From: Nevskia soli DSM 19509
GTDB taxonomy: Bacteria; Pseudomonadota; Gammaproteobacteria; Nevskiales; Nevskiaceae
Reading direction: 5' to 3'
Length of the DNA stretch: 64,000 bases
NCBI RefSeq assembly: GCF_000711955.1
Contig: NZ_JONR01000014.1
Location: 1-64,000 of the forward strand
The position numbers and the translations under genes are program-made. Below are positions 33,759-43,800 of this stretch, piece after piece (the first letter of the stretch is position 1; each line of letters starts with the position of its first letter). Below the pieces are notes generated by a model. It searched no databases and was not told the DNA's origin. It was given only the letters and a program-made list of their open reading frames with translations.

Positions 33759-33924
33759 CGTCGATCCCGCGGAGGCGGGAATCCAGTTTTACGCGGGTGG
33801 CGGCGGGCGCGCTGGTTGGATGTTGCATTGCTGCCGTCCCTGGATTCCGGCTTTCGCCGGAATGACGATGGTTGAGAGAGTGGCGCCGGTTCAAAACCGG
33901 ATCCCCGCCTGCGCGGGGATGACG
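33759..33924. repeat. cluster of three dispersed inverted-repeat arms
   Basis: Three arms of the same family lie here: 33759-33786 (CGTCGATCCCGCGGAGGCGG), 33840-33867 (reverse orientation, with TTCCGGCTTTCGCCGGAATG) and 33897-33924 (ATCCCCGCCTGCGCGGGGAT). The first two form a full inverted pair. They fill the gap between the ACP gene and the alpha/beta hydrolase gene and may weaken transcriptional coupling between them. Confidence 0.8.
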
Positions 33925-33996
33925 TTGATTGATTGACGGGGGCGCTTTTCTCCGGGCTGCAACTGCCTGGTCAGCGCCACCCGCAACTTCGCAACC

Positions 33997-34314
33997 TCAG
34001 AGCTGCGTGGCCAGGAAGTCGGCGATCTGGCCGATGGAGAGGTCGTCGACATAACGGCCGTCCTTCATCAGCAGCTTGTCGAAGGCCACTTTCTTGTGGG
34101 TGATGTCTTCTTCGATGGCGACCACCAGCTGGATGATGTCGATCGATTCGAAGCCCAGGTCGGCCAGCAGCGTGGTGCCGCGGTCCATCTGGCCTTCGAA
34201 CTCGCTGTCCCAGTCCTGGGTGAAGTCCTTGAGCAGGGCGGCGAGCTTGGGCACCAGCTGTTCGCTGGTGAGTTTGCCGTTGGAAAGGTCGTTGGCCATG
34301 TTCTCTCGCATCAT
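33997..34314 (-). CDS. free acyl carrier protein
   Basis: 105 residues, slightly longer than a typical ACP because of its N-terminal arm. The phosphopantetheine site is DLGFESIDIIQLV, where Ser replaces the usual DSL context (E-S-I). A second in-frame ATG five codons in (MANDL) may be the true start; the first ATG overlaps the phosphodiesterase stop. The helical pattern VPKLAALLKDF ... LVVAIEEDI ... IGQIADFLATQL fits the ACP fold. It is cotranscribed with the synthase genes and is probably charged by their PPTase. A free ACP beside a synthase with five internal ACPs suggests a separate loading, release or modification step. Confidence 0.85.
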   Translation of the reverse strand: MMRENMANDLSNGKLTSEQLVPKLAALLKDFTQDWDSEFEGQMDRGTTLLADLGFESIDIIQLVVAIEEDITHKKVAFDKLLMKDGRYVDDLSIGQIADFLATQL

Positions 34315-35912
34315 TCCATGTAACCGAGCATCTGCAGCTGCTCGATGATCTGCTTCTTTTCGTTGTCGTCCATTTCCTCGGACTTCTCGCGCTCGCCGCC
34401 GCGCACGGTCGGCGCGCCGATCTTGACCGGGTTTTCCGACAGCCAGGCGCCGCTGAAGAAGGTTTCAGCCACCTTGCCTTCGAAGTCCGAAGGGGTGGGC
34501 AGGCCCAGGCTGTGCAGCAGGGTCGGGGCGACGTCGACGATCTTGCGCTTGCCGACCATGCCTTCGGCGCTGATGCCTGCGCCGTAGGCCATGAAGATGC
34601 CGTCCGGGTGGTGAGTGCCGATCGGGTTGGGGCGCTTGACCACGGGCGGCTTGACGTTGCGGATGGAGACGAAGCCGTTGTCGCGCAGGACCAAAGTCAG
34701 ATCACAGGCGTCCTTCATGTGGGCGCCCTGGAACCAGTCTTCGCGCTTGAGCACGTCGACGATGACTGGCTCGCCGTCGTCGTTGCGCAGCTTCTTCAGG
34801 TCCTCGATCAGCTTGTCGCGGACGCGGTTGTAGTCCTTCTTCGGGATGCCCGGGTCGCCCGGCTTCTCGGCGACGCGGATGTAGATGCCGTTGGAGGAGG
34901 GGGTGCGGCAGTAGGCGACGGTCTTGCTCCAGTCCAGGTTGGCGAAGTCCGAGGCTTCGCGGCGCAGGGCCTGCTCGCTGCCGTCGCTCTCGGCCCACTT
35001 GAGGTAGCCGAGGTCTTCCAGGTAGCTGTTGATGCGCAGCACTTCGACGGTGGCGGTGAAGCCGTGGTCGGAGGCGAAGAACACCTGCGCGTCCGGGCCG
35101 ACCAGTTCGACCAGGCGCTTGATGTAGCGGTCGACGTTGCCGAAGTATTCGCGGCAGACGCCGCGCACGCGGTTGTAGAGTTCGCTGCGCTCGGCCGGCA
35201 TCAGGCTGGGGTCGAGGAACTGCCAGGCCTGGTGCTGGATCTTGTCGGTGCCGTCGAACATCACCGCCATCAGGTCGGGCTTGTCGTTGGCCAGGATGTA
35301 TTCGGCGATGTGGAACCACTGTTCTTCGCGCGGCAGGTGGTAGCGCACCCAGTTTTCCATATCGGCGTCGGACAGGCTTTCCATGGCCTGCTTTTCCTTG
35401 TCGAAATCCCAGGCCAGTTCCTTCGGGTCGAAGCCGGGGATGGCCTGCTTGATGCGCTCGAACAGGCCGGCGGGATGGGAGTTGCGGCGCAGGTGCTTGG
35501 CCGGGATGAAACCCGGCACGATGGCGCCGTTGGTTTCCTTCGGCGGCGGCGCGGTCAGCGGGAAGTTGAGCGCGGCGATGGTCTTGCCGGCGCGCGAGGC
35601 GATGGACCAGATCATTTCGGCGTCGACGTCGCGGCTGTCGTAGAGGGTCCAGTAGACTTCGCCGCCCTTGTCCTCGGCGCGGATGAAGTCGAACACGCCG
35701 TGCTCGCCGGGGCCCTTGCCGGTCATGATGCTGGTCCAGGCCGGCGGGGTCAGGGGGTTCGGGGTGGAGCGCAGCTTGGCGCGCACGCCCTTGGCCATCA
35801 GGCTGGCCAGGAACGGCATGGCCACGCCTTCGCCGGGCAGGTCCTTGGTCATCTCGTTGAGGACGGTGTAGGTGCAGCCGTCCATGCCGATGAAAAGCGT
35901 CTTGGTCGTCAT
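34311..35912 (-). CDS. alkaline-phosphatase-superfamily phosphodiesterase (NPP-like)
   Basis: 533 residues. Type I phosphodiesterase/nucleotide pyrophosphatase fold: metal ligand in FIGMDGCTYTVL near residue 10, nucleophile Thr in PPAWTSIMTGKGPGEHGVFDF near 60, metal ligands in VMFDGTDKIQHQAW near 220 and FFASDHGFTATVE near 290, and the late His in IGTHHPDGIFMAYG near 470. No signal peptide or membrane segment is visible, so it is probably cytosolic. It is encoded between the synthase and ACP genes with a four-base overlap on the ACP side. It could hydrolyse or transfer a phospho-group on the lipid product or its carrier; that is inference. Confidence 0.85.
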   Translation of the reverse strand: MTTKTLFIGMDGCTYTVLNEMTKDLPGEGVAMPFLASLMAKGVRAKLRSTPNPLTPPAWTSIMTGKGPGEHGVFDFIRAEDKGGEVYWTLYDSRDVDAEMIWSIASRAGKTIAALNFPLTAPPPKETNGAIVPGFIPAKHLRRNSHPAGLFERIKQAIPGFDPKELAWDFDKEKQAMESLSDADMENWVRYHLPREEQWFHIAEYILANDKPDLMAVMFDGTDKIQHQAWQFLDPSLMPAERSELYNRVRGVCREYFGNVDRYIKRLVELVGPDAQVFFASDHGFTATVEVLRINSYLEDLGYLKWAESDGSEQALRREASDFANLDWSKTVAYCRTPSSNGIYIRVAEKPGDPGIPKKDYNRVRDKLIEDLKKLRNDDGEPVIVDVLKREDWFQGAHMKDACDLTLVLRDNGFVSIRNVKPPVVKRPNPIGTHHPDGIFMAYGAGISAEGMVGKRKIVDVAPTLLHSLGLPTPSDFEGKVAETFFSGAWLSENPVKIGAPTVRGGEREKSEEMDDNEKKQIIEQLQMLGYME

Positions 35913-35957
35913 CTCGTGCTTCCGTTCGATCCCTTAACTATATTGATGTAATGACAC

Positions 35958-38900
35958 TCAGGCCCGCGCCTGCAGCGGCGCGGCGCCCGTCTCCCCTTCG
36001 GCGCGGCACAGGGCGAAGATTTCCGCCGCCGCGTTGTGCAGTTCCACCCGGTACTCGACGCCGCCATGGCGCACCCGCGCCAGCAGCTGCCCCGCTCCGC
36101 CGCCGGCTTCGACGGCGGTGATGGTCCAGTCCAGCGGCCGGCCTTCGAGTCCGCCGCCGGAGGCCTTGGCCGCCGCTTCCTTGGCGCACCACAGCGCCAC
36201 CGCGGCCTGCTTCTGCGCGGGGGCGGGCAGGCTGCGCAGGAACTGCTGCGCCTCGGCGGCGCTGAAGGCGCCGGCGATGAGGTCTTCGGCCTCGATGCGT
36301 TCGATGCGCTGGTAGTCTACGCCAAGCCGTGCGCCGGCCGGCGCGCAGGCGGCGAGGGCGCCGCGGCTGCTGTGGCTGATGGAGACCGCCGGAGCGGTGA
36401 TGCCGGCCGGCAGGCCCCAGACGCGCGAGACGTAGGGCTGGCCGTTGGGGGCGTTGGCGATCTCGATGTCGGCGCTGGCCAGGTGCAGGCCGTGCTGCTG
36501 CGCCAGCCATTCGCGCACCGCTTCCTTGGCGGCGATGCGGCCGACCAGCCATTCCTCGCGGCGCGGGCCATTGGGCGGCAGCTCGCGGTAGAAGATGCGG
36601 CGCTCGTCGGTGTTCAGCACCAGGTTGGCGATCATGCGCTGCCACAGGCCGCCGCCCTGGTCGAGGTAGCCTTCGGCGAAGGGCTGCAGCAGGCGCGCGG
36701 CCATGCCGCGCTGGGCCAGGGCCTGGGTCATCCACGGATCCGACATGAAGCGCGTCACCGGATCGATGCGGAAGTGGTGCAGGTTCTTGGCGATGGTGAA
36801 GGTGCGGCTGCCCCAGTTGGCGGCGCGCACGATCAGGCGGCCCTGTTCGTCGAACACGTCGAAGTGGGCTTCGATGCGCACGCCGTCCTTGTGGGCGACG
36901 TCGCCGCGGCAGATCAGGCGCGTGCCGGCGGGAGGCGGATCGGCGTACTGCGTGTAGTGCCCGACCTGGAACGGGAAGCAGGTCCAGTCCCAGGAGAATT
37001 TCTCGGTGAGCCAGTAGGCGGCGAGCTGGCCCACGGCGTCGAGCAGGGCGCCGTCCATGCGCATGGTCGGCTGGGTGGTGAAGCTGAAGTAGTCGGCGGT
37101 GGAGATGGCCGTCATGTCGGCTTCGATGGCCGTCTCCGACCAGCGCCGCAGATGCGTCACGCCTTGCAGGCGCGGGCCGTGGAACATGCCGTGGCTGTAC
37201 AGCTCGCCGGCCGGGTTGTTGATGGCGCCGCGTTCCTTCTGGCTGGTCCAGGCGCGCACGGCGGGCGCCGCCGGGAAGGCGGCGGCCAGCACCACCAGGC
37301 CTTCGAAGACGGCGACGCCGAGGGCCGGGCCGCGGCCTTCTTCCTGGAGGAACAGGCGCACCATCACGCGCGCTTCACCGGCCGCGCCGGCGGCCTGCTT
37401 CTCGGCGACGATGCGCAGGCGCAGCGGGCCGTCTTCGGCGCCGAGCCAGCGGCTGCCGCGGGCGTTCTCGATGCCGACGACTTTCAGATGGCTGCCCGCG
37501 AGACTGGAGCCGGCCTCGGCCAGGATCTCCATGCTCAGGGTGAAGGGCATGACGATGAGCGAGCGCAGGCCCGGCTGTTGCGCCGAGGGCGCGGGGCCGA
37601 TGGCGTGGTCGCGCAGGAACAGGTGCGTGTCCGGGTCGTAGCTGCATTCCATCACCAGCCGCTCGGCGCTGCGTTCGACCACGCGGCCGAGCAGGGGATA
37701 GGCGGGATCGCCATTGCCACCGGCTGGGGCGGCGACGGCTTGCGGCTGGCCGGCGAAGGCACCAGCTTGCAGGCCGAGGACGCGCGACTGGCTGTCGAGG
37801 AAGTCCTGCATCAGGCTGAAGTGCGTTTGCAGGGCTTGCAGGCGCGGATCGGCGGGAGCGGAAGGCTTGGCCGGCGCGGGCGCGACGATGGCGGCGGGCT
37901 GCGCCGCCGGCACCGCGGGCACGGCGGCGGGCGTTGGGCGCTCCAGGTAGACCACCTTGGGCTTGGCCTCGGCGGCCTGCTGGGCCGGGAAGGGCTTGCT
38001 CCAGCCTTCGGGCACATGGATGCCGGGCATCTGCAGCTTGAGGCGGTACTTGGCGCGGGTCGGCAGGCGCGGCACGGCGGCGAGGTCGACGTCGTCGATG
38101 TCGCGGTGCGTGTACAGCGCTTCCGGGCGCAGGGTCACGCCGGCGGCGTAGACCTGGGCCAGGGTGTGGTGCAGCTGGGCCACGCCGGAGCGGCGGCGGC
38201 TGTTGCTGGCCACGGCGACGACATCGTCCTTGTCGCGCAGGGTGTCGGAGACGAAGGAGGTGAGGTTGCCGCTGGGGCCGACTTCGATGAACACGCGCAC
38301 GCCGTCGGCGTAGAGGCGTTCGATGGTTTCGACGAAGCGTACCGGGTGATCCCACTGCGCGGTGGCCAGCTCGCGGATGGCGGCGGCGTCGTGCGGGAAC
38401 GGCGCGGTGCTGCAGGCGCTGTAGAGCTGGGCGCGGCCGGGGCCGAAGTCGAGGCTGTCGTAGTAGGCACGGTAGGCGTCGGCCACCGGCTTGAACTGGG
38501 CGGTGTGGTAGGGCCGGCCGAAGGGCAGCTCGGCGCAGACGGCGCCCTCGGCGGCGAGCTGTTCGCGCAGCGTGTGAACGTCGGCGGCGCTGCCGTAGAG
38601 CACCAGCTGGTTGGGGCAGTTGTCCATCGCCAGCAGCATCGGCGTGGTGCCGTCGGCGATGCGCGCCAGCAGTTGTCTGCGCGCGTCGGGGCGCAGCGCG
38701 CCGATGGTCAGCAGGGTGCCCTGGCCGATCTGGCCGGACTGGTCGAGCTTGCGGAAGATGCGGTTGAGCTCGCCCACCGCTTCGGCGATTTCCTCGCGCC
38801 GCTCGAAACGGCGCACGCCGCTGACGGTGATGGCGGTGTTCTCGCCGGTGCTGTGGCCGAGCATGGCGTCGGCGCGCAGGCCGAGGTCGTCGAAGATGGT

Positions 38901-40880
38901 CTGCAGGCCCATGCTGGCGGCGAACACCAGCTCGGCCGCGACGTCCATGTCGTACAGCTGCTGGTCGAGCTCTTTCAGCGTGGCTTCGTCCACCGCGGTC
39001 GGCGGCGGGTTGAGGATCGGGGCGCGCGAGAGCGAGCCGCGCTTGTGCGCGGCTTCCTCGATGAAGTCGAACCAGTCGCGCACCTGCGGGAAGTTCATGC
39101 ACAGGTCGCCCAGCATGTTGGGGTACTGCGAGCCTTCGCCGGGGAACAGGAAGCAGACGCGGCCGGGCGCGGTGCCGTGGCCGTAATACATGCCGGAGCG
39201 GGTCTTGAACGGCGCCGCGTCGGGGCGGCGCAGCTTGGCCACGCACTGTTCGAGCTTGGTGACGAGATCGTCGAAGCCGGTGCAGACCAGGGCCAGGCGG
39301 TATTCGCCCTTGGCCTGGGCGGCGGCGGCCTTGGCCACTTCGGCCAGGCTCGGCGGCGCGTTGCCGCGCAGGCGGGTGAGGATGCGCTCGGCGGAATCGG
39401 CCAGGGCGGCGGCGGAGTCGGCGGCGAACACCACCAGCTCGGAGACGCCGGGTGCGTGCAGCACCGATACCTGGGCGCGATGCTGCGGGCGGTATTCCTC
39501 GAGAATGATGTGGGCGTTGATGCCGCCGAAGCCGAAGGCGTTGACGCCGGCGCGGCGCGGATGCTCGGCGCCGTGGATCCAGGGACGCGCTTCGTTGTTG
39601 ATGTAGAACGGCGTGCGCTCCAGCTCCAGGCCGGGATCGGGCTCGTCGCACAGCGTCGGCGGCAGGATCTTGTGGTGCAGGGCCAGCGCCGTCTTGAGCA
39701 TCGCCGCCGAGCCGGCCGCGGGCAGGCAGTGGCTGATCATCGACTTGACGGTGCCGATGGCGATGTCCGGCAGCTTGCCGCTGCGCGGTCCGAACAGGGT
39801 GCTGAGCGACTGGATCTCGGTGCGGTCGCCGACGGCGGTGCCGGTGCCGTGGGCTTCGATCAGGCCGATGCTGGCGGGATCGATGCCGCTGCTCTCGTAG
39901 GCGCGCTTGAGCGCGAGCACTTCGCCTTCCAGGCGCGGCGTCAGCAGGCCCTTGGCCTTGCCGTCGGAGGCGATGCCGATGCCCTTGATGACGGCATAGA
40001 CGCGGTCGCCGTCGCGTTCGGCGTCGGCCAGGCGCTTGAGCACCATGACGCCGACGCCTTCGCCCAGCAGGGTGCCGTTGGCGCCCTTCTGGAACGGGCG
40101 GATCTTGCCGTGCGACAAGGCCTGGATCTGGCAGAACTGGATGTAGAGCTGCGGCGGGGTCTGTGCGTGCACGCCGCCGGTGAGCATCAGGTCGCAGCGG
40201 CCGGAGACCAGCTCCTGCACCGCCTGGTTGACGGCGATCAGCGAGGAGGCGCAAGCGGCGTCGACGATGTAGTTGGGCCCCATCAGGTCGAGGCGGTTGG
40301 CGATCATGCCGGTGATGACGTTGGGCGTCAGCGGCCCGACCATCTCGCCGCTGTACGGCGGCAGCTGCTTCTTGAAGCCGGCGCGCAACTCTTCCAGCTC
40401 GGCCTCGCTCATGTCCGGGCGGACCTTGCGCACGATGTCCATGGCCTGGTCCATGAACATGCCGTGGAACAGCACGTTGGCCTGGCCGCGGTTGGAGTAG
40501 GTGCCGCGGCCGAGCACGATGCCGGCGCGCTCGCGGTTGAACGGTGCGTGCAGGTAGCCGGCGTCGGCCAGGGCGTCGCGCGCGTGCTTGAGGGCCAGCA
40601 GGTGATCGGGATCGCCGCCGTCGGCCATGCTCGGCATCACGCCGAACTCGGCCGGATCGACTTCCGCCAGGTCGCGCAGGAAGCCGCCCATGGTGGTGTA
40701 GATGCGGTCGTTGCGCCGGGAGCAGTTGGCCACGTCGAGGTAGGGGCCGGCCCATTCGGCGTCGGCCTCGCCCACCGAATCGACCTTGTCGAGGATGTTC
40801 TGCCAGTAGGCGCGCAGGTTGCGCGCCCCGGCATAGCTGCCGGCGAGACCGACGATGGCGATGTCGAGCGTCTTGCTCAT
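35958..40880 (-). CDS. polyketide/lipid synthase subunit: KS-AT-DH-PPTase
   Basis: 1640 residues from the ATG at 40880, which overlaps the stop of the larger subunit by one base. KS covers about 4-450: active Cys in VDAACASS near 209, HGTGT near 345, and His in MISHCLPAAGS near 382. AT covers about 570-900 with the Ser in GHSTGEN near 678 and PYHTAQF downstream. A dehydratase-like double hot-dog region spans about 1080-1400: FLRDHAIG and MRMDGALLDAVGQ carry the expected His and Asp. The end (about 1420-1640) is an Sfp-type 4'-phosphopantetheinyl transferase with GVDYQRIER near 1522 (Q where E is usual) and WCAKEAAAK near 1564. It has no ACP and no KR, so it must work with the partner subunit. 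Confidence 0.85.
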   Translation of the reverse strand: MSKTLDIAIVGLAGSYAGARNLRAYWQNILDKVDSVGEADAEWAGPYLDVANCSRRNDRIYTTMGGFLRDLAEVDPAEFGVMPSMADGGDPDHLLALKHARDALADAGYLHAPFNRERAGIVLGRGTYSNRGQANVLFHGMFMDQAMDIVRKVRPDMSEAELEELRAGFKKQLPPYSGEMVGPLTPNVITGMIANRLDLMGPNYIVDAACASSLIAVNQAVQELVSGRCDLMLTGGVHAQTPPQLYIQFCQIQALSHGKIRPFQKGANGTLLGEGVGVMVLKRLADAERDGDRVYAVIKGIGIASDGKAKGLLTPRLEGEVLALKRAYESSGIDPASIGLIEAHGTGTAVGDRTEIQSLSTLFGPRSGKLPDIAIGTVKSMISHCLPAAGSAAMLKTALALHHKILPPTLCDEPDPGLELERTPFYINNEARPWIHGAEHPRRAGVNAFGFGGINAHIILEEYRPQHRAQVSVLHAPGVSELVVFAADSAAALADSAERILTRLRGNAPPSLAEVAKAAAAQAKGEYRLALVCTGFDDLVTKLEQCVAKLRRPDAAPFKTRSGMYYGHGTAPGRVCFLFPGEGSQYPNMLGDLCMNFPQVRDWFDFIEEAAHKRGSLSRAPILNPPPTAVDEATLKELDQQLYDMDVAAELVFAASMGLQTIFDDLGLRADAMLGHSTGENTAITVSGVRRFERREEIAEAVGELNRIFRKLDQSGQIGQGTLLTIGALRPDARRQLLARIADGTTPMLLAMDNCPNQLVLYGSAADVHTLREQLAAEGAVCAELPFGRPYHTAQFKPVADAYRAYYDSLDFGPGRAQLYSACSTAPFPHDAAAIRELATAQWDHPVRFVETIERLYADGVRVFIEVGPSGNLTSFVSDTLRDKDDVVAVASNSRRRSGVAQLHHTLAQVYAAGVTLRPEALYTHRDIDDVDLAAVPRLPTRAKYRLKLQMPGIHVPEGWSKPFPAQQAAEAKPKVVYLERPTPAAVPAVPAAQPAAIVAPAPAKPSAPADPRLQALQTHFSLMQDFLDSQSRVLGLQAGAFAGQPQAVAAPAGGNGDPAYPLLGRVVERSAERLVMECSYDPDTHLFLRDHAIGPAPSAQQPGLRSLIVMPFTLSMEILAEAGSSLAGSHLKVVGIENARGSRWLGAEDGPLRLRIVAEKQAAGAAGEARVMVRLFLQEEGRGPALGVAVFEGLVVLAAAFPAAPAVRAWTSQKERGAINNPAGELYSHGMFHGPRLQGVTHLRRWSETAIEADMTAISTADYFSFTTQPTMRMDGALLDAVGQLAAYWLTEKFSWDWTCFPFQVGHYTQYADPPPAGTRLICRGDVAHKDGVRIEAHFDVFDEQGRLIVRAANWGSRTFTIAKNLHHFRIDPVTRFMSDPWMTQALAQRGMAARLLQPFAEGYLDQGGGLWQRMIANLVLNTDERRIFYRELPPNGPRREEWLVGRIAAKEAVREWLAQQHGLHLASADIEIANAPNGQPYVSRVWGLPAGITAPAVSISHSSRGALAACAPAGARLGVDYQRIERIEAEDLIAGAFSAAEAQQFLRSLPAPAQKQAAVALWCAKEAAAKASGGGLEGRPLDWTITAVEAGGGAGQLLARVRHGGVEYRVELHNAAAEIFALCRAEGETGAAPLQARA

Positions 40881-43800
40881 CAGGCGATCAGTCCGGCCGC
40901 CAGGGCGTTGCCGCCGGGAGACAGGCGGTTGAGGGCCTGGCTCATGGTGCTCTCGCCGTCGACGATCTGGATCCGCACGTTGCCGGAGGCGTCGACGATC
41001 TGGGCGTCGTAGATCAGGGTGTAGTCGTTGGGCGAGGGCTTGAGGCGCATGGCCAGCGACAGCGGGCCGTGCAGCGGCGCCACGCCGAAGCGGGTGACGC
41101 GGCCGAAGCGCGAGGGCAGGGCGCCCATGTCGCGGTGCACGCGGGCCCAGACCCAGGCGAGCTGCGGCGGGATGTCGAGCAGGCCCGGATCGAACAGCCA
41201 GCGGGTGTTGCGGAACGGCTCGCCGAGGAAGCTGCGCGGGCTGGACGGCATCACGTCGGCGTCGATGCCGCTGGCGCCGATGCCGCTGATGCGCTGCACC
41301 AGGCGGAAGCGCGGGCCGTGGAACAACAGTTCGTTGTAGGCGCGGCTGGCTTCCATCGGCACGGCATCGGCCAGTGTTTCGATGCGCGCGGTCGGCATTT
41401 CCGGCAGCTGCGCCATCAGCACGGCGGTGGCGCGGTAGCAGGCCGCCTTGCGGTGCGGGTCGAGCAATTCGATGGTCACGGCCTGCTGGCCGGGCTCGGA
41501 ATGGGTCGAGGCGCGGGCGCGGAACACCAGTTCGCGGCCCTGCTCGCTGTCCAGCACGATGCCATTGAGGGCGCGCACGTCGCGCAGCTCGGCCACCTGC
41601 CATTCCGGCCAGCCGGCGGCGACGAACTGCGCCATGTATTCCAGCGCGGCGGCGGCGGGCAGCACCGGCTTGCTGTCCATCACGTGATCGCCGAGGTAGT
41701 GGTCCTCGTCGACGCTGAGCAGGTGCTCCAGGGTGACCGCGCCGCCGACGCCGATGCGCAGCGGACGGCGGATCAGCGGCAGGCTGCGGGCGTCCGTATC
41801 CGGGCCCCCGCTTTCAGGCGCGGCGGCAACCGGCTCGCTGGCGGGCGCCTGGTGCTGCCAGGGACCGATGCCGGCGACGAGCTCGACGTCGTTGCGCGAG
41901 CCGTAGGCCAGCTCGTCGAGGAAGAAGCGGCGGCCGGACATCACCGGGATCGGTTCGACGCCGCGCGAGCGGAAGCCGGCGATGATCGCATCGGTGGCCA
42001 TGCCCGCGGCCCAGGGGCCCCAGTTGATCGAGACCACGCGCACGCCGGGCCATTCGCGGTGCAGCTGCCAGGCGAGGCGGTTGAGGGTTTCGTTGGCGGC
42101 GCCGTAGTCGCCCTGGCCGACGTTGCCGAAGCGGCCGGCGACGCTGGTGAAGAACGACAGCACCTTGAGGCTGTCCGGACGCAGGCGGCGGCTCAGCACG
42201 TAGGCGCTGTCCACCTTGGTGTCGTAGACGCGGTCGAAGGATTCGGCGGTCTTGTCGGCGATACGCTTGTCCTCGATCACGCCGGCGCCGTGCAGCACGG
42301 CGTCGATGCGGCCGTACTGCTCGTAGAGCGAGTCGATCATGGCGGCGAAGGCGGCGGCGTCGCGCACGTCGCAGGCGCGGTAGTCGACCTGCGCGCCGGT
42401 GGCGGCGAGGCGGGTGATGTTGCCGCGGATCTCGCGATCGGCAAGTACCGCGCGGTATTCACGCTCCAGTTCGGCCGGGGTGGGCTTGCGGCCGGCGGCG
42501 AAGGCCGCGTCGAGCAGCACCTTCTTCAGCGCCGGGCCTTCGCCGTGGGCGGCGGTGGCGGAAGCTTCGGCGCCGGGCAGCGGGGTGCGGCCGAGCAGCA
42601 CCAGGCGCATGCCGGGACGCGCCAGTTCCTCGGCGATCTCGGCGGTGATGCCGCGGGCGCCGCCGGTGATCAGTGCCACCCATTCGCCGTTCGGCTGCAG
42701 GTGCGAGGCGAAGGGATGGTCGCCGATGCTCTCCGCCGCATGGACGAAGCCGATGCGGCTGGCTTCGGCGGTGCCGGCGTTGATGTAGCCGACTTCGCTG
42801 CGCTGGTCGGCGACGGCCAGTTCGTCGAGCAGGGCGTCGGCGATCTGGTCGGCCTGCGCCGCGTCCTCGAAGTCGACCATGCGCGCGCGCAAGGAAGGCC
42901 ACTCGGCCATGGCGCAGTTGAACAGGCCCACCGCCGCACCGGCCGCGGCTGCGCCGCGGCCGGAGGCATCGCGGCCGAAGCTGCCGCCGAGGCGGCCGAC
43001 CGCGAGGGCGACGGAATCGCGCGTGGACAGGTCGGGCCCGCACAGCTGCAACAGCTTGAACAGGGTCTTGGCCTGCGCCGTGGTCTGCTGCTTCCAGCCG
43101 GCGAGATCGCCGGCGGTTTCCTGCAGGCCGGCCAGGTGCACGATGCCGTGGATGGCGCCGTTGGCGCGGATGCGTTCGATGGTGGCTGCCAGGGCCGGCG
43201 CATCGGCGCAGGTTTCGGCGGAGAGGATCACCGCCTGGCCGCCGACGCCGACGATGCGATCGGCCAGCCGCTCGGCCACGCCTTCATGGTCGGCGGTCAG
43301 CAGGTAGCTGCCGCTGATGGGATGACGCTGCTGCGACAGCGGCGCCGGACGCGCGCGCGGTGCGAAGCGCGGCGTCTTGGCGGGCGCGGCCGCGACGGCG
43401 GGCTGTACCGTCGCGGCAACCGGCTGCGGTGCGGCGGGCGCGGCGGCGGGGAGTGCCGACGCCAGCGCCATGGCCGCATCGAGGATGGCATTGAGGCTGC
43501 GGGCCTTGGTGAACTGCTCCATGCCGGCCTGCATCGCTTCGGAAGCCGAGGCGGGCAAGCCTTTCTGCAGGGCGCCGAGGATTTCCACGCGCTTGATCGA
43601 GTCGATGCCGAGTTCGGCTTCGAGATCCTGGTCCATGCCGAGCATGTCGGTCGGGTAGCCGGTGCGCTCGGCGACGATGTTGAGCAACTGCGTCTGCAGG
43701 CCGGTGCGGTCCATGACGGGTATGGCCGCGGTGGCTGCCGGCGCTGCTGTGGGCGCTGCGTGCGCGGCTACGGCCGGTGCTGCGGCAACGGTCACTGCCG

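Noticed and set aside
36036..41012. Long antisense frame (1658 codons) on the plus strand opposite the smaller synthase subunit
   Set aside because: It is a shadow frame of a GC-rich gene; its translation is low-complexity (Ala, Gly, Arg, His, Gln) with no domain, while the minus strand shows KS, AT and PPTase motifs.
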